64,000 nt of DNA from Albugo candida (Eukaryota; Oomycota; Peronosporomycetes; Albuginales), in assembly GCA_040437565.1 (NCBI GenBank), contig JBDOQK010000024.1, forward strand, positions 310,001-374,000, in the 5' to 3' direction. Positions 34,468 to 45,464 of this stretch are shown here, in pieces. Numbering within the stretch: the stretch's first letter is position 1; each line of letters starts with the position of its first letter. Below the pieces are notes generated by a model, which was not told the origin of the DNA, ran no database searches, and was given only the letters and a program-made list of their open reading frames with translations. The translations under genes were made by a program, and so were the position numbers.

Positions 34468-35874
34468 ATGACACTAACCAAGCACATGGATACCTTACCA
34501 AGCACCAAACGTTCTCGAACTCTATCTGGGAGGAAAGACATAAATGAAAGCGAACAAGTCAAATCCCATACTACCTCTGGCAAAGATCTACAATACCAAC
34601 TCAATAAAACACCCCAATTATCGGATTTCCAGACGCCTAGCCCAAGCGTTAAAGGTACACNNNNNNNNNNNNNNNNNNNNNNNNNNNNNNNNNNNNNNNN
34701 NNNNNNNNNNNNNNNNNNNNNNNNNNNNNNNNNNNNNNNNNNNNNNNNNNNNNNNNNNNNGCGTTAAAGGTACACATTCTGCACTTGAATTTTTATGTTC
34801 TAATTATGTTGGAGCCTACAGGCACCAAATCCTCGGTAGCAAGCAGATATGACAGCTCATTGGGTCTTTTGACGAAAAAGTTCGTTGAATTAATTCAGTC
34901 CACATCAACAGGCGACTTGGATCTGAATGCAGCAGCCGATTTGCTAGGTGTCCAGGTACTGTCCATATTTGTAATGAACCAGCCGTTTTCTGATACGATG
35001 AAGAAACGTCGGATTTACGATATAACAAATGTACTGGAAGGTATCGGACTGATCGAAAAGACGTCGAAAAATAATATTCATTGGAGGTACGTTATGAGTT
35101 CAGTATCAAGAGCAAATTAAGCTATATGATTCGATGTAGAGCTTCCAGAGGAGGATCCAGCTCGAATGGGTTGAATTCTGTGACTGATGAGATAGCTCGT
35201 CATATAGCAGAGCTTGTCGATGAAGAAAAGAAGTATGATGACTACATTAGTTTGGTGAGTCAGAACATCAAGCGGTTATTTGATGAGGAAGCCTGTGATC
35301 CAGAATCAACGGAATATCTCTCATACATCACACATGGAGATATGAAAAAGCTTGATAGTTTCAGAGATCAGAGTGTGATGGCCATCAAAGCTCCTCCAGG
35401 GACAACTCTTGAGGTCCCCGATCCGGATGAAGGGATGCCTGCTGGAAAACGACGATACCAGATCTTTCTTAAATCAAACGGTAGGTCAAGTGTACGATCT
35501 TGAGCCACAAATTTCATGCATTTGTGTAGACGGCCCCGTGGATGTTTATTTGATCCGACAGATACCGGAAGGTGATCACAATGTGCCTTTGCACGTAATG
35601 GATGGTAGCCTTACACGGGAAGATGCCGTCGAAGGGGATACTATCGGTCTTGATCAGGTAATGCTTATAAGGCCCAGGTTGCATTTGTTAAGATTGCTTG
35701 TAGCGCTCATGTGACTCAGATAGCAGTCTCTATCGTCTTGCCCCTCTCAAGGTAATCTTCTAATCAGCATTGCAGTGTTTGATCTCGTCTTCTTAGACTG
35801 ATCCAGATTTCTGCTTTAATTTGGACGATAACGAAGGAATTTCCGACTTTTTTGCTGAGTACACAGAAGTCTAG
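34468..35874 (+). CDS. E2F: E2F-family transcription factor, seven exons
   Basis: Exons 34468-34654 (ending again at 34769 after the artefactual gap), 34822-34955, 35004-35086, 35140-35480, 35530-35657, 35704-35751 and 35797-35874 join to 332 residues. Introns are 52, 48, 53, 49, 46 and 45 nt. The DNA-binding winged helix (about 66-135) reads [51 protein letters not shown] and SKNNIHWR. Next come a coiled-coil and marked-box-like dimerisation region with GPVDVYLI, and an acidic C-terminal segment [10 protein letters not shown] that looks like the Rb-binding part of E2F activators. There is one DNA-binding domain, so it is a canonical E2F that should need a DP partner, not an E2F7/8/DEL type. 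It controls S-phase genes in the families known. Exon joins were chosen by frame and motif continuity. Confidence 0.93.
34646..34775. repeat. Assembly gap with 15-bp duplicated flanks inside E2F
   Basis: N run 34661-34760 between two copies of gcgttaaaggtacac. Collapsing the repeat restores exon 1, its GTACAC donor and the frame, which shows that no sequence is missing. Confidence 0.85.
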
Positions 35875-35919
35875 TTAAATAACATTATGATTTTATTTCA
35901 GCTATTTCAAAACTCATAA

Positions 35920-36000
35920 CGACAGCTGTGAGATTCGAACTCACGCAGGTTACCCCAATAGCTTAGCAGGCTATCGCCTTAACCACTCGGCCAAGCTGCC
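35920..36000 (-). tRNA. tRNA-Ser (anticodon GCT)
   Basis: Read on the minus strand, 5' acceptor GGCAGCT pairs with 3' AGCTGTC, followed by discriminator G. The D-arm has GGCCGAGTGGTTAAGGC, the anticodon stem ATAGC/GCTAT encloses CTGCTAA (anticodon GCT, codons AGC/AGU), there is a long variable arm, and the T-arm is GTGAGTTCGAATCTCAC. Type II length (81 nt) and the extra arm fit tRNA-Ser. No intron. It lies 46 bp past the E2F stop. Confidence 0.96.
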
Positions 36001-36126
36001 AATATAGTTTACATAAGCTCAGCAAATTGATCAATGCTCAAAACCTAGGACAAGTAAAGCAAGAATGCTCGATTCTTCCATCGGCAGTCTATCCGAGCGC
36101 CTTATTCAAACCGTCGATCACCTCCC

Positions 36127-38153
36127 ATGAAACATCGATCAAAGAACAAACCAAAGTGCTCATCCTCAGGAGATAAGGCTCAAGTAAAGCATCCCAAAGT
36201 ACAGTCATCCGCTTCATTCTCGCCATTAATCACACCCAACATTTTAAGGTACAAACAATCAAATTAGAAAATCCCTCTCTTACCATCTATTAAGAAATCA
36301 CAAATGCACCAACGTTACCATACTTCCGCAATTTACGAGTTTGGATGCGCTGCTTGAAAACGACATCGAACAAGAGCAAAAAGAAGCGATTCAAAAAGCG
36401 AAAATGCTCAAAATTCAAAAAGAACGAAAATCATTAACCAAAAACACGCGCAAAATCGATACAAACTCAAAAGAATGCGAACTGAAAGCGATAGAAGCTC
36501 ATTTATCGGCGCTGAAAGAAGAAAACGCACAAAACGGCGGTGAGCTCTGCACGCACGAGAACTTTGCGTATGTGTTCAAACCAATGAAACGCGTACGTCT
36601 GCTGTCTTCCAAATGCAAATCTATTGACATTTGCGTGTAGCCGCTCCATTACGTCCCCTTCCGATCCACAAAACAAGAAATTGAGAGCTCCTTCCATTTG
36701 ATTTACAGCGTCATGGAGAGCACCGGTAGGCCTCACACTCAAACTTACTCCATCTGAATTTCGCTTTTCCTTAGACGAACAACAGCTGGCTGCATTTCTA
36801 TGGAGCAAATCGCTTTTCTTCTTTTTCACATGCAAAGGCATCGAGACGGATAGAAAAGTCCCATTTCGAATAAGCAAATGGCTTTATACCACCAGTTCGT
36901 CACACACTTGATACTTGCTGAGCCTCACACGTGCTGAAGTGATCACACACAGAAGCTCACATATTGTCAGAGGATGCTTTAGCAATCTCCTTCTCCTTCT
37001 GTCGTGTACCTTTGGTCCTGTAGAGGTACGAAAAGATCGTGAACAATTCTATTTTCCAGTGACATTGAGTCGTGCTTAAGCGGATTTTGGAACGAGTTCC
37101 AATTGCTATATTCTGTTGGTGTCCGCAAGACGAAAGCCTTCAAAGAAGCCTTCAAACTCGGCTTTGTGGAATGGAATGGCGACCGAGCATTTACGACTTT
37201 CTCGATGCATTCCGAAGTTTTGGCTTTCAAGACGGCAAAGGATCCATGGTAACGCGGTCCAAACGAGAAAAACTCACTGAAAAAGCCTCAGCAATACCCT
37301 GGCCGATGCTGAATATGCAGTACCTCATGTTATTTCTCCTTTTATGTCTTCGTGCCAAGTGAGTCGACGAGCAATCAAACCCACCAGTCTTACAATTTTT
37401 GTGTGCAGAGTGCTTCCTATGGATGCCTATGATGCATTCAGCTTCACACTCTTTCTTCTCAAAATTCACTTTGAGCCACATATTCACGCACAAATTCACC
37501 AGCTCGCCTTGCTTTGCATCGAATCTATTCTGGAGTTATTTTCGTCAGAAGAGTGGATCGCAGAATGGGCGCCTTCGCTGATTTTGAGAATAGTTGGCAA
37601 AGACGGTTTGTTTGATACGCTGACGGAATGGCTGGCGGTGACTCGATGCTTCCCGCACACCACCCGAGGACTCGAATTGAAATCTACGTTGGCAGTGTAC
37701 GTTTTGGAGCGTCAATTGGGGATCTCGGTAGGCAAACAGTGAATGGATTATCTGACTCACAAGCGTGCTGATGCGTAGTGTTCCAAAAGAGTTGTGATTC
37801 CATTGTCGGCCGAATACGTCCTACAAATTGTCAACAGAGTCGTCGAAGAAACTCGCAACGACAGCCACAAAGAACCATCAAACTCGCTTGTCGTTTGGGA
37901 CAATCTCTGCAAGAAAGTAGCTTTCATGGATTTCGCATTGCAAGCCATTCCAGATGCTCCAATTCGGAAAGAAGTCAAAGCTCTCATAAAACGATTGGAT
38001 TTGATTGTTCTTACTACAAAATCGACAATGAATGCGAAATGGTATGAGGTGCGTAGATCGTTGTATCATAGTCGCATTATTGAAGCTTTGGTCTGCCAGC
38101 TAAAGACCCTAGTGACGTTGATGCATCGCAAATACTCGATTCTTGGTTCTTGA
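36127..38153 (+). CDS. Unrecognised multi-exon protein
   Basis: Starts at ATG 36127 (MKHRSKNKPKCSSSGDKAQV) and ends at TGA 38153. Supported introns are 36249-36294, 36593-36640, 36726-36774, 37729-37779 and 38049-38099 (46-51 nt, GT-AG), plus one near 37248. Exon joins between about 36880 and 37080 and around 37350-37410 are not settled. The N-terminus is basic, followed by a charged helix (about 50-115: ENDIEQEQKEAIQKAKMLK). The rest is leucine-rich and alpha-helical, for example FWNEFQLLYSVGVRKTKAFK, FFTLF-like FTLFLLKIHFEP and IESILELFSSEEWIAEW. No signal peptide or membrane segment. I do not recognise the family. The layout (basic tail plus helical-repeat body) would suit a nuclear scaffold protein, but that is a guess. 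It converges on CDC5 with 22 bp between stops. Confidence 0.7.
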
Positions 38154-38175
38154 TCTCTGGAATGTAAATACTAAG

Positions 38176-40416
38176 CTAGGCGAAACATCCATACTGCTTT
38201 TGTAGCGCTAATTCTTGAAGCTGTTGCTGGTTCACATCGTTTGCTAGCCTCGTTAATCGAGATTCCAAGCCTTTTGTCTCCAGTGCAGCCAAGTGTTCAA
38301 AAGAAGACCGCTCCATGTTGACATTTTTCATTTGAGCAATTGTTTCGTTCAAAGCTTTCTGCGCAGTGTTTGCTCGAAGCATCAGACCAGCACGAAGGAT
38401 ATGGAGACGCTCTTTCAGCTTTTGTGCACGTTTTGCCAAAGCGGAGTCGAATTCTCGAAGGTCTTTCCACTCTGCTTTGAGAGCACGAACACAATCTTCC
38501 TCCGACTCGGCAAAGGCGAATTGGATGCTACGAGCTTGCTCATCACGCGTAAGCTGTCGTAATTGATACTCGTTCCAAATCTGATCGGTCAACGTCGTGT
38601 CCACTTCCATCCACGCGTCTCGATAGTGACCCAGTGTCGTCTCAAGTTGTATGAGCTTTTCAGCTTCAGCGAGAGCTTTGTCCGAGATCTCTTCTACTTG
38701 AATCAATTGTCCTCGTTTTTTTTTCTCCAGGCTCTGAATCGGATGCTGAACGATGTCATTGGCAATCATCTGATACAATTCATTTTTAACCGCCTCGAGA
38801 TTTTCATTCACGAGCTCGCGCTTCACTTTATTCGGTCGCGGAAGGGCTCGTTGGACAGCTTGACTTTGTCGCTGGAATTCGAGCTGATCAAGTAATTCCT
38901 GTCGCTTACGCATTTGTGCATCCACTTCTCCAGCATCCTCTTCCATGACGCTTTTTTCTTTCACATCGGTCCCACTTGCAAGCTTTGGAATGTTGATTTC
39001 GTACTCATTTTGAGGCGTTGGAAGATCAGAGAATCCAGTATGAAGCTCATTTTTCGTCACTTTAAGACGCATTCGTTCGGCTCTCGAGTCTATACCCATT
39101 CCTTCCAATTGCTCAGGATTGATGCCCAATTCGTCTCGTAGTGGTGTTCGTGTCGAACGGATGGAGCGTTGTACTGAAGTCGGAGTTCGTAATGGGGTCA
39201 CACCGGCGTACCCTGTGCCATCTTGTAAGACAACATTCTCGCCTCCAAGCAAAGGCGTCGCAGCTCGCGTCATAGCTGCCAAGTTGGCGGCTTCCTGCAT
39301 GACCATGTCTTGTGTCGATTTTCCACGTGATTCATTTCTCTCAGCAGGAGTTTGTAGCGATAGTGGAGTTGGATCATAGTTACCAACCAGCGTTCTGGTC
39401 TCATTTTGCGACTCCAACGCTAAGGAAGCAGCATGAGAAGCTTGCATTCCGAGCTTTGCCATTTCTGCCAAATCCTCATTCGATACAACTGGCTCTGGAA
39501 GTGTGAGTGGCTTTCTCTTGATCGAGTTGATGGGATCATTCCGCTCATTGACAGCTGCCAAAACTTGAGGCAAATTTGACTTCATCAAGCTTTTTTGCCG
39601 TTTAGCATCTTGTCTGCGTTCTTTTCTCTCCTGTTGATCTCTTCGATTCAATTCCATTTGACTCAAATGCTTTGCAGCTTCTTTCGGATTAAGTGCACGA
39701 TTATTTTTCGCCGACATTTGCTCTTCAGTTGTATCGTGAAATCCTGCGGGAATTTGCTTATAAAACGGTATCTCACGCGCATAATCGATAAATTTCCGCT
39801 TTCTCCGAAGAGCATCGAGCCTCGATATCGATGCGATGCCAGCAGCTTTCAATTCTCTTCGTTTCTGCAATGAAGCAAGTCTTCTCGCTTCTTCGAGCTG
39901 TTTCTCACGAGCTTTACGTTTTGCTTTCTTCCCTTTCGTATTCGCGAGCCTTGCTCTCGCTTCAGACAGCATTTCCTTCTCATCTTCGTCCATATCGACA
40001 GGATCCGGTCTCGCGGGTTTATTTTCAGGATTTGGATCGATTTCTCCCGGTCGTAGGCGTCGAGGATCTTCGCTGAGTTGGATGCCTTCTTTCTGCTGTG
40101 CTGCATCGAGTAAGTGCTCATAGTGCTCCATACATTGCGCAGCAGTTCTTCCGACGATAGGGGCGATTGTGCGCCATTGAGAGGGCATCAATTTCGCTAA
40201 ATGGAGGAGTTTTTCTTCTTCCTCGCGACTCCATTCGGTTTTCTTGATGGACGGATCCAACCATTCGTACCAGCGCGCTTTGCATTGTTTAGCGGATTTA
40301 CGCGACAGGAGGGAGGCGACACGAGCCCATTGATTCTTCCCGTACTTCATGACTGCAGCTTTGAGGATCTCATCCTCCGTGTTCTTCCACACGCCGCCTT
40401 TGATCATTATCTGCAT
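38176..40416 (-). CDS. CDC5: CDC5/CEF1 Myb-type pre-mRNA splicing factor
   Basis: A single exon of 746 residues (human CDC5L 802). It begins MQIMIKGGVWKNTEDEILKA and carries two Myb repeats in the first ~105 residues (KGGVWKNTEDE ... KQCKARWYEWLDPSIKKTEW and SREEEEKLLHLAKLMPSQWR), nearly identical to the family. A basic nuclear-localisation region (about 140-200: ARLANTKGKKAKRKAREKQ), a conserved middle segment with DFVMQEA-like DMVMQEAANLAAMTRAATP and TPLRTPT motifs, and a long coiled-coil C-terminal half follow. CDC5 is a core subunit of the Prp19/NineTeen complex in the catalytic spliceosome. All family landmarks are present and there is no intron in the gene. Confidence 0.96.
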   Translation of the reverse strand: MQIMIKGGVWKNTEDEILKAAVMKYGKNQWARVASLLSRKSAKQCKARWYEWLDPSIKKTEWSREEEEKLLHLAKLMPSQWRTIAPIVGRTAAQCMEHYEHLLDAAQQKEGIQLSEDPRRLRPGEIDPNPENKPARPDPVDMDEDEKEMLSEARARLANTKGKKAKRKAREKQLEEARRLASLQKRRELKAAGIASISRLDALRRKRKFIDYAREIPFYKQIPAGFHDTTEEQMSAKNNRALNPKEAAKHLSQMELNRRDQQERKERRQDAKRQKSLMKSNLPQVLAAVNERNDPINSIKRKPLTLPEPVVSNEDLAEMAKLGMQASHAASLALESQNETRTLVGNYDPTPLSLQTPAERNESRGKSTQDMVMQEAANLAAMTRAATPLLGGENVVLQDGTGYAGVTPLRTPTSVQRSIRSTRTPLRDELGINPEQLEGMGIDSRAERMRLKVTKNELHTGFSDLPTPQNEYEINIPKLASGTDVKEKSVMEEDAGEVDAQMRKRQELLDQLEFQRQSQAVQRALPRPNKVKRELVNENLEAVKNELYQMIANDIVQHPIQSLEKKKRGQLIQVEEISDKALAEAEKLIQLETTLGHYRDAWMEVDTTLTDQIWNEYQLRQLTRDEQARSIQFAFAESEEDCVRALKAEWKDLREFDSALAKRAQKLKERLHILRAGLMLRANTAQKALNETIAQMKNVNMERSSFEHLAALETKGLESRLTRLANDVNQQQLQELALQKQYGCFA

Positions 40417-40510
40417 GGCGAAGAAACTTTGTGCAAAATAGAGTGGTACGATCTGAAATAAGGATAATCAAGTTTAAGAAAAGACATCTATTGTATCCGG
40501 CATTAATGTG

Positions 40511-40732
40511 TACCCCGTTAATGCAGAGTGATTGGCTCTATGCTCTATGACATGCTACTTGACAATGTGCCNNNNNNNNNNNNNNNNNNNNNNNNNNNNN
40601 NNNNNNNNNNNNNNNNNNNNNNNNNNNNNNNNNNNNNNNNNNNNNNNNNNNNNNNNNNNNNNNNNNNNNNNTACCCCGTTAATGCAGAGTGATTGGCTCT
40701 ATGCTCTATGACATGCTACTTGACAATGTGCC
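40511..40732. repeat. Assembly gap with 61-bp duplicated flanks
   Basis: N run 40572-40671 flanked by exact copies 40511-40571 and 40672-40732. Unmerged contig overlap. Confidence 0.85.
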
Positions 40733-41142
40733 GGCCGATCGGTGTGGCTATCCCAAAAGATCATAGATCACACGATACCCTTGACGGGTAGTGTTTATCC
40801 TCTGTTGTGCATATTCTTTTGTTTCCGCCGAATTTTTATAAAACTCGCCTGTAGCTTTTGCCAAATAGAAGCTGGTGAAGCCGGTACTGCATCTTTAGCA
40901 GCTCGATCGCGCCAGAAAGGGTTCAAAGAGACTCTGGAATGAGAGGGTACGGTCGCTTTTGCCCAACTTTGAGGAGAATAGCAATAATCTAGCGCCAATC
41001 TCTGTCCAAAGTGTAAGCGTTGCTACAGAGACAATTGAGAATTTGAATCAATCGGACGGATGGCACTCACTTTTTCAAAGATTTCGTACACGTAATCCAA
41101 AGAAAGACCCAAAGAGTTTGCGAGCCCGATTTGAAGACTAAT
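40733..41142 (+). CDS. Possible small spliced gene, structure unresolved
   Basis: A plus-strand frame that could open after an ATCTTTAG acceptor at about 40893 reads QLDRARKGSKRLWNERVRSL and ends GWHSLFQRFRTRNPKKDPKS plus LRARFED at a stop at 41141. Basic and hydrophilic, with coding-like composition. An upstream exon with ATG at about 40701 would begin MLYDMLLDNVPADRCGYPK, but I could not join it cleanly. A second open frame (40742-40942) overlaps. Function unknown; treat as tentative. Confidence 0.3.
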
Positions 41143-41197
41143 TTAGTCGAGATGATGAGCCGTAAGGCGTAAGACGTAAGCCGAGGGTAACACGTCA

Positions 41198-44100
41198 TTA
41201 CCTTTTTTCCACGGGTGGAATGGATGCGCTATTTTTGCTTCCGTACGACACGCAGCGCTGCGTTCGGAACGAGAGATTGTACTCAGAATGCGGCTGATAC
41301 GAAAACTTGACACAACGCTCATACACGTGGCGATACACTGCTTCTGCCAGAGAATGGACTTCGATATCGCGATCTTCACATAGTGAATGGGATTCAACAA
41401 AGCGATGCCACTAGTATACATAAGAATATCAGAATCGGGGTATAGCTCACGTAGAATCGATACTTTTCGACCTCGAGTAGCGTTTCTTCGGCAGTATAAA
41501 GCTGGAGGAATGGGTGTGCTAATAATTCTTCGGCTGATGGTCGCTTCTCGGGATCGATTTGCAAACACTAAACAGAGTTTGGTGATATACATCTCGATTT
41601 GGATTGCAATCAGCTAACCTGTCGGGCGAATTCACGGCATTCTTGGCCAAATTGATCGCTTGGAAGCTCTAAAAATTGTTCATTTGCCACCTAAAAATGC
41701 GGAGTCAGACGACCACATAAGCATTGATCGATAGCACAAACCGAGTCTACAAGTCCGAAAAAGCCGTCCTGAGTGGAGAGTGGGTATTTGCCGAGAGCCA
41801 CAGACACGAACGCTAATCCAAAGGACCATATATCAGCAGGATACGAGTAATCCCCTCCGCCAATCCGTTCAGGAGCCATATATAACAGCGTTCCGACAAA
41901 GCTCTTCATTTTCGTCACGTTCTCGTTCAGAGTGGTTGCCAGACCAAAATCGGAAATTTTGACTTCTCCTCGACGATTTGCCAATAGATTGTGAGGTTTG
42001 ATGTCACGATGAACCATTCGTTTCTTATGAATGTGTGACAGGCCTTTTAGTATACCAATTGCAAGTCGTGCAAGAACTTTTTCGCTTTGGCATCCGCCGC
42101 GTAATACAATATCTTGCAATGATCCTGCACCCATGTATTCCATCACGAGACCAATGCAATTCTTCGGACGATCCACAAAAGCGTCGTAAAAAGACACGAT
42201 ATGTGGGCTGGCCCTTGCGATAACACTCATAAGGATCCGTGACACAGCATTCAACAACGAGCGATGTACATACTCACTCGGTCGGGGACGAGCATCCATG
42301 CAGGCGCTCGTATTAATAGGAACTAAATTTGAGTATAAAGCATGCAATTCCCGCACCATTTGCTTTCGTTGACCTCGTCCATACACGGATACTTCCTGCA
42401 CAGCACTTTAAAATGCTTCCTTTCAACAGTAAACTACGCACCTTGACGGCAATAACTTTAAGTGTTGGTACATGAATGGCTTTGTATACGACGCCTGATG
42501 CTCCTCTTCCGATTTCACGAACTCGTTCCAAGTTCTCTTGCAAATGGAGACACGCAGAGTCAGGAGATGATATTCCTGCTTCCGAAATCGCCACACTCTC
42601 CGTCGTAAACATTCCATGATTTGGCGAGTACGCACTTTGTCTTCCCTCACTACCTAGAAAATGATCATGATGAGCAATTGAGTGTCGATAAACAAGCCGC
42701 GAGACCGTTTGGCGATGGCAAATCAGAGTCTCCTCCTGAGCTATACGTTCGGAGTGTCATCTTCATCATCGCCTGCTGAGCTGCTGATGTCGTTTGATCA
42801 TCTGCTTGTCCCTCCATTTGCATATCTTGAATTGCTTTACGCTCGAAAATCAAACGATTAGCTGCTTTCTGAGCGCGTTGTTCTGCTTGCTGGGAAGTAG
42901 GCATATTTTCGAGTTTCAGACGAAGTTGTGGTCGCTTTGGAGGTGAATCATATGAAGTGTTCAACTCAATTTTCGTGTCATTTCCTTCCAGTAGCTCGTT
43001 CGAGAACGCTTGTATTGTAGATTCGAATGCATCAGCGTAGTTCAATGAGGTCTTCCTAATCACCTTCCTATCCATCCAGTCGGCTTTCCACATTTTCACC
43101 TCCTTTATTCGAAGATCTCGCGGATTAACATCGGGGAAAATGTTGACCATTGCGACATCGTCAGGCTACCGATATAGCAGAGAATCAGAATGGAGTGGGT
43201 ATAGGGATAAGAAGGAGATACCGTCAGCGGACAAAGATTTGGCGCAGAAAGCGAGCGTGAGCGCATTGCAAAGACTGGATACTCTGCCGAAAGCATCGTA
43301 TTGTTTTCTCGTTTGAGCTCTTTCAGAGCGGGACGAGAAATTTGTTTCTTTGGAGTGAAGGGCGAAGACTGCAAGTTTGTGTTTGTAGCATTGTCTTTGG
43401 CCTCTCTAATATCATTGGAATACCGAGTTAATTTTGGATGATTTATAGAGGAGGTTTTTGTAGCTCCAAGGGATTGTTNNNNNNNNNNNNNNNNNNNNNN
43501 NNNNNNNNNNNNNNNNNNNNNNNNNNNNNNNNNNNNNNNNNNNNNNNNNNNNNNNNNNNNNNNNNNNNNNNNNNNNNNTGCTTCCTTTCAACAGTAAACT
43601 ACGCACCTTGACGGCAATAACTTTAAGTGTTGGTACATGAATGGCTTTGTATACGACGCCTGATGCTCCTCTTCCGATTTCACGAACTCGTTCCAAGTTC
43701 TCTTGCAAATGGAGACACGCAGAGTCAGGAGATGATATTCCTGCTTCCGAAATCGCCACACTCTCCGTCGTAAACATTCCATGATTTGGCGAGTACGCAC
43801 TTTGTCTTCCCTCACTACCTAGAAAATGATCATGATGAGCAATTGAGTGTCGATAAACAAGCCGCGAGACCGTTTGGCGATGGCAAATCAGAGTCTCCTC
43901 CTGAGCTATACGTTCGGAGTGTCATCTTCATCATCGCCTGCTGAGCTGCTGATGTCGTTTGATCATCTGCTTGTCCCTCCATTTGCATATCTTGAATTGC
44001 TTTACGCTCGAAAATCAAACGATTAGCTGCTTTCTGAGCGCGTTGTTCTGCTTGCTGGGAAGTAGGCATATTTTCGAGTTTCAGACGAAGTTGTGGTCGC

Positions 44101-44779
44101 TTTGGAGGTGAATCATATGAAGTGTTCAACTCAATTTTCGTGTCATTTCCTTCCAGTAGCTCGTTCGAGAACGCTTGTATTGTAGATTCGAATGCATCAG
44201 CGTAGTTCAATGAGGTCTTCCTAATCACCTTCCTATCCATCCAGTCGGCTTTCCACATTTTCACCTCCTTTATTCGAAGATCTCGCGGATTAACATCGGG
44301 GAAAATGTTGACCATTGCGACATCGTCAGGCTACCGATATAGCAGAGAATCAGAATGGAGTGGGTATAGGGATAAGAAGGAGATACCGTCAGCGGACAAA
44401 GATTTGGCGCAGAAAGCGAGCGTGAGCGCATTGCAAAGACTGGATACTCTGCCGAAAGCATCGTATTGTTTTCTCGTTTGAGCTCTTTCAGAGCGGGACG
44501 AGAAATTTGTTTCTTTGGAGTGAAGGGCGAAGACTGCAAGTTTGTGTTTGTAGCATTGTCTTTGGCCTCTCTAATATCATTGGAATACCGAGTTAATTTT
44601 GGATGATTTATAGAGGAGGTTTTTGTAGCTCCAAGGGATTGTTTAGTTTTATACGTAGAAGATTTAGATAAAGAAGACGATCGAGATGCTATATCATGAT
44701 TCATATTGTCAGTAATGGATGCGTTCGCCGCGGCAGAAGTCATCGAAATCGATGATCGCATGCTTGTGTCCGGCAGCAT
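41198..44779 (-). CDS. MAPKK-like protein kinase, seven exons (5' part assembly-duplicated)
   Basis: With the artefact at 42414-44643 collapsed, exons are 44779-44387, 43165-42706, 42653-42442, 42395-41742, 41690-41619, 41567-41451 and 41410-41198, giving 706 residues. Introns are 40-56 nt. The kinase domain is at about 330-625: IGRGASGVVYKA, VIAVKEV, MVHRDIKPHNLL, ISDFGLATTL, then SFVGTLLYMAPERIGGGDYS and ADIWSFGLAFVSVALGKYPL, which fit the MAPKK/MEK group. Splices restore FFGLVDSVANEQFLELPSDQ and CREFARQCLQIDPEKRPSAE. About 330 N-terminal residues are Ser/Thr-rich and basic, and an ~80-residue tail (RFYWHRFVESHSLCEDRDIE) follows the kinase. The donor of the intron ending at 42654 has two options (42705 or 42693). 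The upstream partner and target MAPK are not in the window. Confidence 0.85.
42414..44643. repeat. Assembly gap with 1065-bp duplicated flanks inside MAPKK gene
   Basis: 42414-43478 and 43579-44643 are identical, separated by 100 N (43479-43578). The left copy ends ...ggattgtt and the right continues past the same point, so the two contigs overlap by 1065 bp. Read literally, the gene would have two N-terminal regions and a broken frame. Confidence 0.9.
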
Positions 44780-44805
44780 TATGAAGACGAGTACTATACA
44801 CTAGC

Positions 44806-44925
44806 TCAATAGTAGACTGTAACGGATTGAGGACTACGACCTCGCGTTCCTTTCTCCTTCACACGTAATGCATTAATGCGTTCTGAAGAACGTTGCTGTG
44901 CATTGAAGAACTGCGTACTGTCCAT
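44806..44925 (-). CDS. Small upstream open frame, 39 codons
   Basis: An ATG at 44925 opens MDSTQFFNAQQRSSERINAL and continues basic to a TGA at 44806, 27 bp upstream of the MAPKK ATG. Composition looks coding-like. It may be a first exon of the kinase that I could not join, a translated upstream frame, or chance. Confidence 0.3.
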   Translation of the reverse strand: MDSTQFFNAQQRSSERINALRVKEKGTRGRSPQSVTVYY

Positions 44926-45464
44926 AAAAGTAGAGATGAAGCTAATAGTCAGCATTTCCTTTTTTCAGTGAAAACACGATGGACGGGATGAAAAAAAAGG
45001 ATACTTTTCGAGCTCATTCTTAGTACAATTTCTTGCTGCACAGCAAAGAGCTAAATTCTATACATTTTTCAAGATACAAAGTTGCCTCACGAAGAGAAAT
45101 TTAGCCAGCGACTTCAAAAAAAGTAGTCAGTTGTCTACTTCCATACTGACTTTGAAGCAGTCGCGTAAAAATTCTCGAGCTAACCCGATACGGTGCTGCT
45201 TGTATCCAAAGTCAAGTCGGATCTGTGGGGGTGAATGGATTCTCGCTGATTCTTTTTTCGAATTTCGAAAAAGCTGGGAGGAATCACGCACTTTCTATTC
45301 ACTAAAGGCGAAGTATCTGCAGCATCAACTCGCGTCAAAAGCTTTTCAAAGGCCGAGAATGCTCAGAATTCTCGAACGCACTCACTCTCGTCCAAAATCG
45401 AGTCATCAGAACATCAAGTTGTCATTTTATAATTTGCAATCAACCAAAAGTCAAATCGACAAGT
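44926..45464. other. Intergenic between MAPKK-like gene and PAN protein
   Basis: Divergent promoter space for the kinase (minus) and the PAN protein (plus). A plus-strand frame at 45131-45586 has no recognisable features and overlaps the PAN start. Nothing else seen. Confidence 0.45.

Noticed and set aside
43588-44315. A second, truncated MAPKK gene
   Set aside because: Identical to the first over 1065 bp and joined through a gap; an assembly duplicate.
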